A stretch of 64,000 bases of DNA from Cupriavidus sp. YR651 (GTDB taxonomy: Bacteria > Pseudomonadota > Gammaproteobacteria > Burkholderiales > Burkholderiaceae): positions 62,001-126,000 of the forward strand of contig NZ_FMYZ01000012.1 in assembly GCF_900101625.1 (NCBI RefSeq), read 5' to 3'. The position numbers were made by a program, and so were the translations under genes. Below the pieces are notes generated by a model. It saw nothing but the letters and a program-made list of their open reading frames with translations, was not told the origin of the DNA and did no database searches. This document shows positions 8,159-16,211 of the stretch, one piece after another (within the stretch, counting starts at the first letter, position 1; each line of letters begins with the position of its first letter).

Positions 8159-9480
8159 GCACGGCTGCCGTTGCCACGCGGCCGCCGCCGCGACTGTGGC
8201 CGGGCACCCTCGGTGCGCGGTTGTTCCTGATCCTGCTGGCGGGTCTGGTGATTGCGTATGCGCTGTCGTTCACCGTCCTGTTCCTCGAGCGATACGTCAC
8301 GTCCAAGACGGTCATGCTCGGCACGCTGGAAAACGACGTGGCCACGTCGATCTCGATCCTCGACCGCCTGCCCGCCGCGGAGCGCGCGGCATGGCTGCCC
8401 AGGCTGGACCGCCGCAACTATCGCTATGTCCTGGGCCCCGGCCTGCCCGGCGTGCCGACGCTTTCCAGCCAGGCGGAGGACATCGCCAACACGATCCAGT
8501 CCGCGGCGGGCCGGCAGGTGCCGGTGACGGTGGAGATGATTCCAGGCGATGGCAAGCGCCTTCAGGCCCACTTCAAGTTGAGCGATGGCGCCCCGCTCAC
8601 CATCGACGTGCGTCCGGGGTCCATGCCGCTGGCGCAGTGGCTGCCCTATGTCCTCATCGCGCAACTGGGCTTGCTGGTGCTGTGCAGCTGGCTGGCCGTG
8701 CGCGTGGCGATTCGCCCGCTGGTGACGCTGGCCGAGGCGGCCGATGCGCTGGACCCCAATGAGACCGCGCCACGGATCAGCGAGGCCGGCCCGAGCGAGG
8801 TGGCCCACGCGGCAGCGGCGTTCAATGCGATGCGCGACCGCATCGCGCAGTTCGTCGAGGAGCGCGTCCGCATCCTGGCCGCGATCTCGCACGACTTGCA
8901 GACGCCGATCACCCGCATGAAGCTGCGTGCGGAAATGGCCGAGGAATCCGTCGAGAAAGACAAGCTGATCAGCGACCTGTCCGAGATCGAACGTCTGGTA
9001 CGCGAGGGCCTGGCCTACGCGCGCAGCGTGCACGGCCATGCGGAGGTGTCCACGCGCATCGATGTCGGCTCCTTCCTGGAAAGCCTGGCCTACGACTACC
9101 AGGACACCGGCAAGGCGGTGACGCTGACCGGTCGTCCCGAAGGCGCCGTCGTCACCAAGCCGCACGCGCTGCGCCGCGTGCTGACCAACCTGATCGACAA
9201 CGCGCTGAAGTTTGGCGGATCGGCGGAGCTTGCCGCGCAACGCCACCCGGACGGATCGCTGCGGATCCAGGTGATGGACCGTGGCACCGGTATTCCCGAA
9301 GATCAGCTTGATGCGGTGATGCAGCCGTTCTTCCGGCTGGAGCAGTCCCGCAGCCGGGAGACCGGTGGCACGGGGCTGGGGCTCGCCATCGCGCAGCAGC
9401 TCGTGCTGGCGATGGGCGGGTCCATGCAGCTGCGCAATCGCGAAGGCGGCGGGCTCTCGGCGGAAATCACGCTCCCCTGA
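8155..9480 (+). CDS. EnvZ-like membrane sensor histidine kinase
   Basis: Kinase of 441 residues cognate to the preceding regulator. It has two membrane segments (about residues 20-45 and 160-185) around a roughly 115-residue periplasmic sensor. A HAMP linker follows, then an H-box AAISHDLQTPITRMK with the phospho-acceptor His near residue 245, an N-box LIDNALKFGG near 345 and a G-box GTGLGLAIAQQL near 404. The ISHDLQTPITRM form is close to RisS/EnvZ-type kinases. The signal is unknown. It ends in front of a hairpin (about 9519-9535) lying between this gene and the convergent hydrolase. Confidence 0.92.
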   Translation: MSTAAVATRPPPRLWPGTLGARLFLILLAGLVIAYALSFTVLFLERYVTSKTVMLGTLENDVATSISILDRLPAAERAAWLPRLDRRNYRYVLGPGLPGVPTLSSQAEDIANTIQSAAGRQVPVTVEMIPGDGKRLQAHFKLSDGAPLTIDVRPGSMPLAQWLPYVLIAQLGLLVLCSWLAVRVAIRPLVTLAEAADALDPNETAPRISEAGPSEVAHAAAAFNAMRDRIAQFVEERVRILAAISHDLQTPITRMKLRAEMAEESVEKDKLISDLSEIERLVREGLAYARSVHGHAEVSTRIDVGSFLESLAYDYQDTGKAVTLTGRPEGAVVTKPHALRRVLTNLIDNALKFGGSAELAAQRHPDGSLRIQVMDRGTGIPEDQLDAVMQPFFRLEQSRSRETGGTGLGLAIAQQLVLAMGGSMQLRNREGGGLSAEITLP

Positions 9481-9547
9481 GTCTCCGCCTGCTGTTCAAT
9501 CGCGATATGTGCCAAACGGCCGCCTTGCGGCGGCCGTGCGGTCCCTC

Positions 9548-10597
9548 CTAGTAGCGATCTACTTCGATCACTGCTTCGGCAAATGCCTGCGGCGCTTCCT
9601 GCGGCAGGTTATGGCCGACGCCCGGGATGATCCGGTGCGTCCGCTTGCCCGAGAACTTCCCTGCGTAGGCCTTGCCGTCCGTGGCGGGCGTCACGCCATC
9701 CGAGTCGCCATCGAGCGTGATCGTCGGCACGCTGATGACCGGGCCGGCAAACAGTCGCTGCTCCAGCGCGTCGTACTGCGGATCGCCGGCGGCCACGCTC
9801 AGGCGCCAGCGGTAGTTGTGGATGACGATGGCGACGTAGTCCGGGTTGTCGAACGACGCGGCGGCGCGGTCGAACGTGGCCGCGTCGAAGGCCCATTTCG
9901 GCGAGTTGACCTTCCAGATCAGGTTCCCGAAAGCCTTGCGATTGGCTTCGTATCCGGCGCGGCCCCGCTCCGTGGCGAAGTAGAACTGATACCACCAGCC
10001 CCATTCCGCCTTGGGCGGCAACGGCGCCTTGTTGCGCTCCAGGTTGTTGATCAGGTAGCCGTTGACGGACACCATCGCCTTGCAGCGCTCGGGCCAGAGC
10101 GCCGCGATGATGTTGGCCGTGCGCGCGCCCCAGTCATAGCCGGCCAGCACGGCGCGCTGGATGTGCAGGGCATCCATCAGCGCGATGATGTCGAGCGCCA
10201 CCACGGACTGCTGGGCGTTGCGGAACGTCTTGTCCGACAGGAAACGCGTCGTGCCGTGGCCGCGCAGGTGCGGCACGATCACGCGATAGCCGGCCGATGC
10301 CAGCAGCGGGGCGACATCGACGAAGCTATGGATATCGTAGGGCCAGCCGTGCAGCAGGATCACGACGGGGCCGTCGGCCGGGCCGTCTTCGGCGTAGCCG
10401 ATATTCAGCACGCCGGCATCGATCTGCCGGATCTTCGCGAACGATGTGTGCGTCCCCGGCTGGATGGCCGGCAGCGTTGGCGATTTGCCGGGCGACTCCA
10501 CGCCGGCGGCGCGGAGCGCGCCAAAGGGCGCGGCGGCAAGCGTCGCCGCCGCGGCGCCAAACAACTGGCGCCGGCGTGGGTTGATGGTATCGGACAT
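9548..10597 (-). CDS. Tat-exported alpha/beta hydrolase, epoxide-hydrolase-like
   Basis: Alpha/beta-fold hydrolase of 349 residues. An NPRRRQLFGAAAATL Tat-type signal at residues 6-20 predicts periplasmic export. Catalytic elements: oxyanion motif HGWPYDIHSF, nucleophile elbow AGYDWGARTA (Asp nucleophile, as in epoxide hydrolases and dehalogenases), an acid region after TLDGDSDGV, and the catalytic His in PGVGHNLPQE. ATG 10597 is preceded by GGAGAG and starts directly at the signal; longer in-frame starts are unlikely. It is convergent with the sensor kinase gene and divergent from the YceH-like gene. The true substrate cannot be deduced. Confidence 0.88.
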   Translation of the reverse strand: MSDTINPRRRQLFGAAAATLAAAPFGALRAAGVESPGKSPTLPAIQPGTHTSFAKIRQIDAGVLNIGYAEDGPADGPVVILLHGWPYDIHSFVDVAPLLASAGYRVIVPHLRGHGTTRFLSDKTFRNAQQSVVALDIIALMDALHIQRAVLAGYDWGARTANIIAALWPERCKAMVSVNGYLINNLERNKAPLPPKAEWGWWYQFYFATERGRAGYEANRKAFGNLIWKVNSPKWAFDAATFDRAAASFDNPDYVAIVIHNYRWRLSVAAGDPQYDALEQRLFAGPVISVPTITLDGDSDGVTPATDGKAYAGKFSGKRTHRIIPGVGHNLPQEAPQAFAEAVIEVDRY

Positions 10598-10688
10598 GGT
10601 TTCTCTCTCCAGGTGATAGGTCCGCCACCGAGGCTCCGTCTGCCGCGTATCCGTCATGTGTCACCGGACCGTACCCATTGCATGCTTG

Positions 10689-10723
10689 TGTAGCGTTACC
10701 GCCCCTGGACACATATCGCTACA
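10689..10723. promoter_or_regulatory. Inverted repeat in a divergent promoter region
   Basis: Perfect 7-bp arms TGTAGCG and CGCTACA separated by 21 bases, between the divergent hydrolase and YceH-like genes. It could be a two-site operator; no cognate regulator is recognisable next to it. Confidence 0.35.
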
Positions 10724-10801
10724 AAGCGCCGCGCGAGGTTGCATAGTCGGGGCGCATGCGCTTCAATGGGTGCCTTGCCTATCCTGCCGTGACGCCCCCT
10801 G

Positions 10802-11539
10802 ATGAATACCACCCCTGCGACCCCCGATTCCCCTGCACCGCCGGCTCGTCCGCCGCTGCGCGCGCTGACCGCGCTGGAGGGTCGTGTGCTGGCTGTCCTG
10901 CTGGAAAAGCAGTTCACGGTGCCGGACACCTATCCGCTGTCGCTGAACGCGCTGGCTTCCGGCTGCAACCAGAAGACCGCGCGGCTGCCGGTCATGAGCG
11001 TGACCGAGGACGAGATCCTGACCGCCATCGATGGCCTGAAATCCCTCAGCCTCGTGTTCGAAGGCAGCAGCAGCCGCGTGCCGCGCTTCGAACAGAACAT
11101 GGCCAAGGTGCTCGGCGTGCCGAGCCAGTCGGCGGCACTGCTGTCGACGCTGATGCTGCGCGGCCCGCAAACCGCCGCGGAGCTGCGCCTCAATTCCGCA
11201 CGGCTGCATGCGTTCGCCGATATTTCGTCCGTGGAAGGGTTTCTCGACGAACTGGCCGAGCGGGCTCCCGCCGCCCTGGTGGTCAGGCTGCCCCGTGGCC
11301 CCGGCGAGCGCGAGAACCGCTGGATGCATCTGATGTGCGGGGAGGTCAATGTGGCCGAGATGATGCCGCGTGTGTCGCCACGTGGCGACGCGGGTGACAG
11401 CGTATCGCCATCGGAACTGGAAGCCCTGCGCATCAGCCAGCGCGAGCTGACGGACAAGGTGGCAAGGCTCCAGGCCCTGGTGGAGGAGATGGCGGGGCAA
11501 TTGGGCATCCCGATCGAGGACGGCCGCCTGGGGGAATAG
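10802..11539 (+). CDS. YceH/DUF480 family protein
   Basis: Protein of 245 residues in the UPF0502/YceH family, built of two winged-helix domains and a C-terminal coiled coil; its biochemical role is unknown. Family marks are LEGRVLAVLLEKQFTVPDTY and YPLSLNALASGCNQK near residues 27-58, where NQK is the family signature, then LRGPQTAAELR near 119, and the coiled-coil tail from about residue 205. The first 20 residues are Pro-rich and probably disordered. It stands alone on this strand between a hydrolase and a hybrid kinase. Confidence 0.92.
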   Translation: MNTTPATPDSPAPPARPPLRALTALEGRVLAVLLEKQFTVPDTYPLSLNALASGCNQKTARLPVMSVTEDEILTAIDGLKSLSLVFEGSSSRVPRFEQNMAKVLGVPSQSAALLSTLMLRGPQTAAELRLNSARLHAFADISSVEGFLDELAERAPAALVVRLPRGPGERENRWMHLMCGEVNVAEMMPRVSPRGDAGDSVSPSELEALRISQRELTDKVARLQALVEEMAGQLGIPIEDGRLGE

Positions 11540-11708
11540 CCCGGCACGGCGATTCCCGCTGTGCCCGCCGCCCCGCAGAGGTGGGGTGTTGCGGCGAGGA
11601 TTCAGCCGTGGGCGGTGTGCCGCAACGTCCGGCACAATCGGTGCTATAAACAAGCGCCCACGTCGGTGGGCAGTGCCAGCCCAACCATCCCGCACGCCCG
11701 GAACCCTC

Positions 11709-13490
11709 ATGAGCCAGACCGATGGCGACATTCAGGCCGCCATGGTGCGACTGCTGTACCAGCAGTCGCATGGCATCCTGTTCGCCAATTTCGTCATCCC
11801 GCTGGCTATCGTCTACGTGCTGCACGACAGCGACTTGCTGTGGGCGCTGCTGGCGTGGATGGCGGCGCTCTATGTGCTGACGCTGGGGCGACTGGCGCTG
11901 TCGATGCGATTCCATCGCCATGAATCCACCGCAACACCGCGCGCATGGGCCCGCCGCTTCATGGTGCTGTCGTGGCTGTCGGCGGTGCTGTGGGGGCTGA
12001 TCGGGTCCACGGTGTTGCTGCCGCCCGCACCAGAATGGACGGCCTTTGCGTGCATCGTGCTGGCCGGCATGTCCTGCGGCGCGGTACCCGCGTTGTCGGC
12101 ACAGCCGCGCATCTATTTCGGCATGGTCACGCTGATGGCCTCGCCGTTCATCATCTACTGCCTGATGCGGCCCGAGCCGACCTATCAGGTGTATGCGGCC
12201 TTTGGCATCGCCATGGTCGTCGTGAACATCTTCTTCTGCCGCGTCACCTATCAAAGCCTGCTGGCCAGCGTGAAGCTGCGTTTCGAGAACCTGGCGCTGA
12301 TCGGACAGCTCGAACGCGAGCGTGACCGCGCCACGGCGGCCGACAAGGCCAAGACGCGCTTCCTGGCGGCCGCCAGCCATGACTTGCGCCAGCCCGTGCA
12401 CGCGCTGGGTCTGTTGTCCGCATCGCTGGCCGCCATCGCGGAACGGGGCGATGTGCGACCTGACGCCGCCATGCAGATCAGCCGGCGTCTCAACGGCACG
12501 CTTGAGCGCATGGGCGGCCTGCTCGACGGCCTGCTCAATGTGTCGCGCCTGGATGCCGGGCTGATGGCCGCGCGGCGCCGGCCGCTGCCGCTGGGCAAGC
12601 TGCTGGCGGAGCTGCGCGACGAGTACGCTGGTCAGGCGCAGCTGCACGGCAGCAGTTTGCGCGTGGTGGACGCGCACGCGTGGATCGACAGCGATCCCGA
12701 ACTGCTTCGACGCATCCTCGACAACCTGATCAGCAACGCGCTGCGCTACGCGCCGAAGTCGCGCATCCTCATCGGCGCGCGCCGGCGCAAGGGGGCGATG
12801 GAGATCCAGGTGATCGACACCGGCCCCGGCATCGATCCCGCGCACCAGGCTCTCGTGTTCGAGGAATTTGCCCAGCTGTCCAACGGTCCGGACGAACAGG
12901 GGCTCGGGCTCGGGCTGTCCATCGTGCAGCGGCTGGCGAGCCTGCTCGGGCACGTCATCACGCTGCGATCGCACCCCGGCCGGGGCAGCAATTTTTCGGT
13001 CACGGTGCCGCTGGCGCAGGATGTGGTGCCGGACAGGCCGGCAGCCTCCGACGCGCAAGCGCAGGGCCAGGAGGACGGCTACACGCGCCATGGCGTGATG
13101 CTGGTCGATGACGATCCGCAGATCCTTGCCGCGCTGGGCGACCTGCTCGCGTTCTGGGGGCACGCGGTGTATGCGGGGGCCACGGTGGAGGCCGTCTGCG
13201 CGGCCCACCAGCAGGCAAGGATCGAAGGCCCGGCACCCGTCGACGTGATCCTGGCGGACTACCGCCTGGCCGGGCAGGTCACTGGCGACCAGGCGATCGG
13301 CTGGCTACGCGAGTACCTAGATGCCGATGTCCCGGGCCTGATCGTGACCGGCGACACCGCACCGGACCGGCTCCTGGCGCTGCATGCCAGCGGCTATCGG
13401 GTGCTGCACAAGCCGATCGCCGCGGATGCGCTGCGGCAGGCCATCGCCGAAACCGTGCGCGCGGCGCGGACGGCTTCCGCCGGCGTATAG
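11709..13490 (+). CDS. Hybrid sensor histidine kinase/response regulator
   Basis: Membrane hybrid kinase of 593 residues. Five to six hydrophobic segments fill residues 15-180, with no recognisable extracellular sensor, so it may sense through the membrane part. Then come an H-box AAASHDLRQPVHALGLL (His near 223), an N-box LDNLISNALRYAP, a G-box GLGLGLSIVQRL and a C-terminal receiver from about residue 460 (VMLVDDDPQ, phospho-acceptor in ILADYRLAG near 518, conserved Lys in LHKPI). No separate output protein lies beside it. ATG 11709 is chosen because upstream in-frame sequence is Arg/Pro-rich and unlike protein. Confidence 0.9.
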   Translation: MSQTDGDIQAAMVRLLYQQSHGILFANFVIPLAIVYVLHDSDLLWALLAWMAALYVLTLGRLALSMRFHRHESTATPRAWARRFMVLSWLSAVLWGLIGSTVLLPPAPEWTAFACIVLAGMSCGAVPALSAQPRIYFGMVTLMASPFIIYCLMRPEPTYQVYAAFGIAMVVVNIFFCRVTYQSLLASVKLRFENLALIGQLERERDRATAADKAKTRFLAAASHDLRQPVHALGLLSASLAAIAERGDVRPDAAMQISRRLNGTLERMGGLLDGLLNVSRLDAGLMAARRRPLPLGKLLAELRDEYAGQAQLHGSSLRVVDAHAWIDSDPELLRRILDNLISNALRYAPKSRILIGARRRKGAMEIQVIDTGPGIDPAHQALVFEEFAQLSNGPDEQGLGLGLSIVQRLASLLGHVITLRSHPGRGSNFSVTVPLAQDVVPDRPAASDAQAQGQEDGYTRHGVMLVDDDPQILAALGDLLAFWGHAVYAGATVEAVCAAHQQARIEGPAPVDVILADYRLAGQVTGDQAIGWLREYLDADVPGLIVTGDTAPDRLLALHASGYRVLHKPIAADALRQAIAETVRAARTASAGV

Positions 13491-13531
13491 CCCGCGCCGC
13501 CGGCCGGTATCCATCCGACCCTCGCCCGAAT

Positions 13532-13550
13532 TAGCAACTTTTGGTTGCTA
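13532..13550. promoter_or_regulatory. Perfect inverted repeat, candidate operator of the SDR gene
   Basis: TAGCAAC-TTTTG-GTTGCTA, two perfect 7-bp arms about the size of a MarR- or HxlR-type operator. A -10-like TATAAC (13549-13554) overlaps the right arm, so a bound repressor would block transcription of the SDR gene that starts at 13687. The regulator is not in this neighbourhood. Confidence 0.5.
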
Positions 13551-13686
13551 TAACGCCAATCCACATCACTATTGTTTGCTGAAGGCGGACTGCCTACGAT
13601 GGGTCCTAACGGTTCCGGCAGCACAGCGACCTACGCACCGATGCAAAAGGCGCCGTCCCAACCCATCCAATACCCAGGAGTCAGCC

Positions 13687-14550
13687 ATGTCCGCATCCAC
13701 CCAATCCCAAAGCAAGGTCTGGTTCATCACCGGCGCGTCGCGCGGTTTCGGCACGCTGTTCGTGCGCAACGCCCTGCAGCGTGGCGACCGCGTCATCGCC
13801 ACGGCGCGGAATCCGCAAAGCCTCATCGAGACGTTTGGCGATCAGCCGAATCTCCTGGCCGTCAAGGTGGACGTCACCAACGAGGCCGATGCGGTCGAGG
13901 CGGTACGGCAGGGCGTCGAGCGTTTCGGCCGCATCGACATCCTGGTGAACAACGCCGGCTATGGCGTGCTCGGCGCCGTGGAGGAAACCAGCATTGCCGA
14001 AGCGAAGGCTAACTTCGACACCAACGTGTTCGGCCTGCTGGCGGTGTCGCGCGCCGTGCTGCCGCAGATGCGCAAGCAGCGCAGCGGCCACGTGGTCAAC
14101 ATCTCGTCGCTGGGCGGCTATTCGGCCTATCACGGCTGGGGCGTGTACGGCGCCAGCAAGTTCGCGGTGGAAGGGCTGACGGAAGCGATGTCGCAGGAAC
14201 TGGCGCCGCTGGGCATCCACGCGACGGTGGTGGAGCCGGGCTTCTTCCGTACGGACTTCCTCCATGACAATTCGCTGGTCTCCACCAAGACCGAGATTGC
14301 CGACTATGCGGACACCGTGGGCAAGATGCGCGTCTTCGCGGCCGGCGCCAATCACCAGCAGCCGGGCAACCCGGAGAAGCTCGCCGCGGCCATCCTGAAG
14401 CTGGTCGACAGCGACAACCCGCCGGTGCGCCTGCCGCTGGGCACCGATGCCATCGCGCGCATCGAGCAGAAGCACAAGTTCGTGGAAGGCGAACTGGCCG
14501 CGTGGCGCGACCTGGCGGTTTCGACCGACCACGATGACGTGGTGCGGTGA
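13687..14550 (+). CDS. Short-chain dehydrogenase/reductase (SDR)
   Basis: Classical-type SDR oxidoreductase of 287 residues. The nucleotide-binding TGASRGFG is near residues 15-22, NNAGYGVLGAVEE near 90, the catalytic Ser in NISSLGGY and the YGASK Tyr/Lys pair near 155. The C-terminal tail is long, with a FRTDF region after the VEPGF motif, as in SDRs annotated as oxidoreductases of unknown substrate. It is a single-gene unit with a palindromic operator-like element upstream and a terminator downstream. An upstream CAGGAG sequence supports the start. Confidence 0.9.
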   Translation: MSASTQSQSKVWFITGASRGFGTLFVRNALQRGDRVIATARNPQSLIETFGDQPNLLAVKVDVTNEADAVEAVRQGVERFGRIDILVNNAGYGVLGAVEETSIAEAKANFDTNVFGLLAVSRAVLPQMRKQRSGHVVNISSLGGYSAYHGWGVYGASKFAVEGLTEAMSQELAPLGIHATVVEPGFFRTDFLHDNSLVSTKTEIADYADTVGKMRVFAAGANHQQPGNPEKLAAAILKLVDSDNPPVRLPLGTDAIARIEQKHKFVEGELAAWRDLAVSTDHDDVVR

Positions 14551-14629
14551 GCGGCCTGACGCAATGGGCGCAAGGCCGGCGTTGCTGACATGAGCGGCAT
14601 CGCCAGCCTTGCCCGCTTCGCCAACGAAG

Positions 14630-14661
14630 GGCGCCGGCACGGAGGTGTCCGGCGCCTTTTC
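14630..14661 (+). terminator. Rho-independent terminator after the SDR gene
   Basis: GGCGCCGG (14630-14637) and CCGGCGCC (14649-14656) form an 8-bp perfect stem with an 11-base loop, followed by TTTTCT. Confidence 0.85.
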
Positions 14662-15068
14662 TCATGTCGCGTCGGGCATTGCGCGGCGATGCGGGATGCC
14701 GGGTCGCGAAGCCGCTTTGTCGTAAGTGCATAAATCGGCACAATCTTGCATTCCGAACCCGGAGCGTCCTGCACTGCCCGACGGAAGCGCAAGCCGGAAT
14801 CGGCCGCCTCAATGCGAGTTTCCCGCTGCGGGAGGCGACGTCCGAAACGTGCCACGATGCCGCCCGTCGAGTGCCAAAGCCGGCGAGATCCTCGCCATCA
14901 GGCGGTCTTCTCCTAAAGATCGCCAACCGTCGGCCGTTATTCCCGCTGCCCCCCTCATTCCTGAAACAGGCACCTGTTTCCCTCCCTTTTCCTCCTAATG
15001 CCTGCCCGGCCGGGATTTGATAATCCTCGCTGACGAAGAGCCGCCTGCGCCTTCGTATTGGAGCATCC
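14662..15068 (+). other. Leader region of the flhB-flhE operon; no gene seen
   Basis: About 400 bases without a credible coding frame. Any open frames here are rich in Arg and Pro and lack a ribosome site. The class II promoter of the flagellar operon should lie here. Only weak sigma-70-like elements (TTGTCG at 14717 and CACAAT at 14739, 16-base spacer) were noticed. TTGGAG precedes the flhB ATG. Confidence 0.5.
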
Positions 15069-16211
15069 ATGTCCGAGGAAAGCGATCTCGAGAAAACCGA
15101 ACCCGCCTCACCCCGGCGCCTTGAGAAGGCGCGCGAGGAGGGGCAGGTGGTGCGCTCGCGCGAGCTCGGCACGTTCGTGATGCTGATGACGGGTGTGCTC
15201 GGCCTCTCGATCATGGGCGGCAACATCGGCCGCAAGCTGGATGCCGTCATGCACACCAGCCTGGCGTTCGAGCCGGCCACCGCATTCGATACCAACCGGA
15301 TGCTGTCGCAGTTCGCCATGGCGATCTGGGACAGCCTGCTGGCGTTCCTGCCGTTGCTGCTGATGTTTGGCGTGGCCGCCCTGGTGGCCCCGCTGGCGCT
15401 GGGTGGATGGATGTTCTCCACCAAGGCCCTGATGCCCAATTTCTCGCGCATGTCGCCGCTCTCCGGGCTGGGCCGCATGTTCTCCACGCAGTCCCTGGTG
15501 GAGCTGGCCAAGGCGATTGCCAAGTCCTTGCTGGTGGGCAGCGTCGTGGCCTGGATGCTCTGGCACAAGCTGCCGGAGGCCGTCGCGCTGATGAACGCGC
15601 CGGTCCAGGAGGCGCTGCTGCGCATGATCGAGCTGGTGCTCCACGTCTGCGGCATGGTGGCGGGTTCCCTGCTGCTGGTGGCCGCGGTCGACGTGCCGTG
15701 GCAGCTGTGGACCTTCTACAAGAAGCTGCGCATGACCAAGGAAGAGGTCAAGCAGGAGTTCAAGGAAACCGATGGCGATCCGCACATCAAGGCCCGCATC
15801 CGCCAGCAGCAGCGGGCCATGGCGCGCCGCCGGATGATGACCGAGGTGCCCAAGGCGGACGTGGTGGTCACCAACCCGACCCACTTCGCCGTGGCGCTGC
15901 GCTACGAGGAAGGCCGCATGAGCGCGCCGCGCGTGGTGGCCAAGGGGACCGAGGAAGTGGCCGCCCGCATTCGCGAGCTGGCCGCCGAACACCGTGTGCC
16001 GGTATTGTCCGCGCCGCCGCTGGCACGGGCGCTGCACCGTCACGTCGAACTGGGCCAGGAAATCCCGGCGGGCCTGTATACGGCCGTGGCCGAGATCCTG
16101 GCCTGGGTCTATCAACTGAAACACTGGCACTACGCCGATGGTCCCCAGCCCGCCGGGCCGAAGGATCTCGCGGTGCCGGACGAACTTGCCGTACCGGAAG
16201 CCCGCGCATGA
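15069..16211 (+). CDS. flhB: Flagellar export gate protein FlhB
   Basis: Inner-membrane component of the flagellar type III export gate that controls the switch from hook to filament substrates. It has 380 residues with four hydrophobic segments between about 30 and 210, a long cytoplasmic domain, and the autocleavage motif NPTH at residues 269-272 (VVVTNPTHFAVALRY). The KEEVKQEFKETDGDP linker before the cleavage domain is typical. TTGGAG lies 5 bases before the ATG. The stop overlaps the flhA start (ATGA), so the genes are coupled. Confidence 0.97.
   Translation: MSEESDLEKTEPASPRRLEKAREEGQVVRSRELGTFVMLMTGVLGLSIMGGNIGRKLDAVMHTSLAFEPATAFDTNRMLSQFAMAIWDSLLAFLPLLLMFGVAALVAPLALGGWMFSTKALMPNFSRMSPLSGLGRMFSTQSLVELAKAIAKSLLVGSVVAWMLWHKLPEAVALMNAPVQEALLRMIELVLHVCGMVAGSLLLVAAVDVPWQLWTFYKKLRMTKEEVKQEFKETDGDPHIKARIRQQQRAMARRRMMTEVPKADVVVTNPTHFAVALRYEEGRMSAPRVVAKGTEEVAARIRELAAEHRVPVLSAPPLARALHRHVELGQEIPAGLYTAVAEILAWVYQLKHWHYADGPQPAGPKDLAVPDELAVPEARA

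Noticed and set aside
9519..9538. Hairpin CGGCCGCC/GGCGGCCG after the sensor kinase as a terminator
   Set aside because: No T run follows on either strand, so it cannot be called an intrinsic terminator.
14664..15020. 118-codon plus-strand frame before flhB
   Set aside because: Arg/Pro/Ser-rich, no ribosome site, no family; it lies in the operon leader.
15407..16207. Upstream in-frame extension of flhA
   Set aside because: The residues come from reading flhB in another frame; the true FlhA N-terminus starts at the ATG overlapping the flhB stop.
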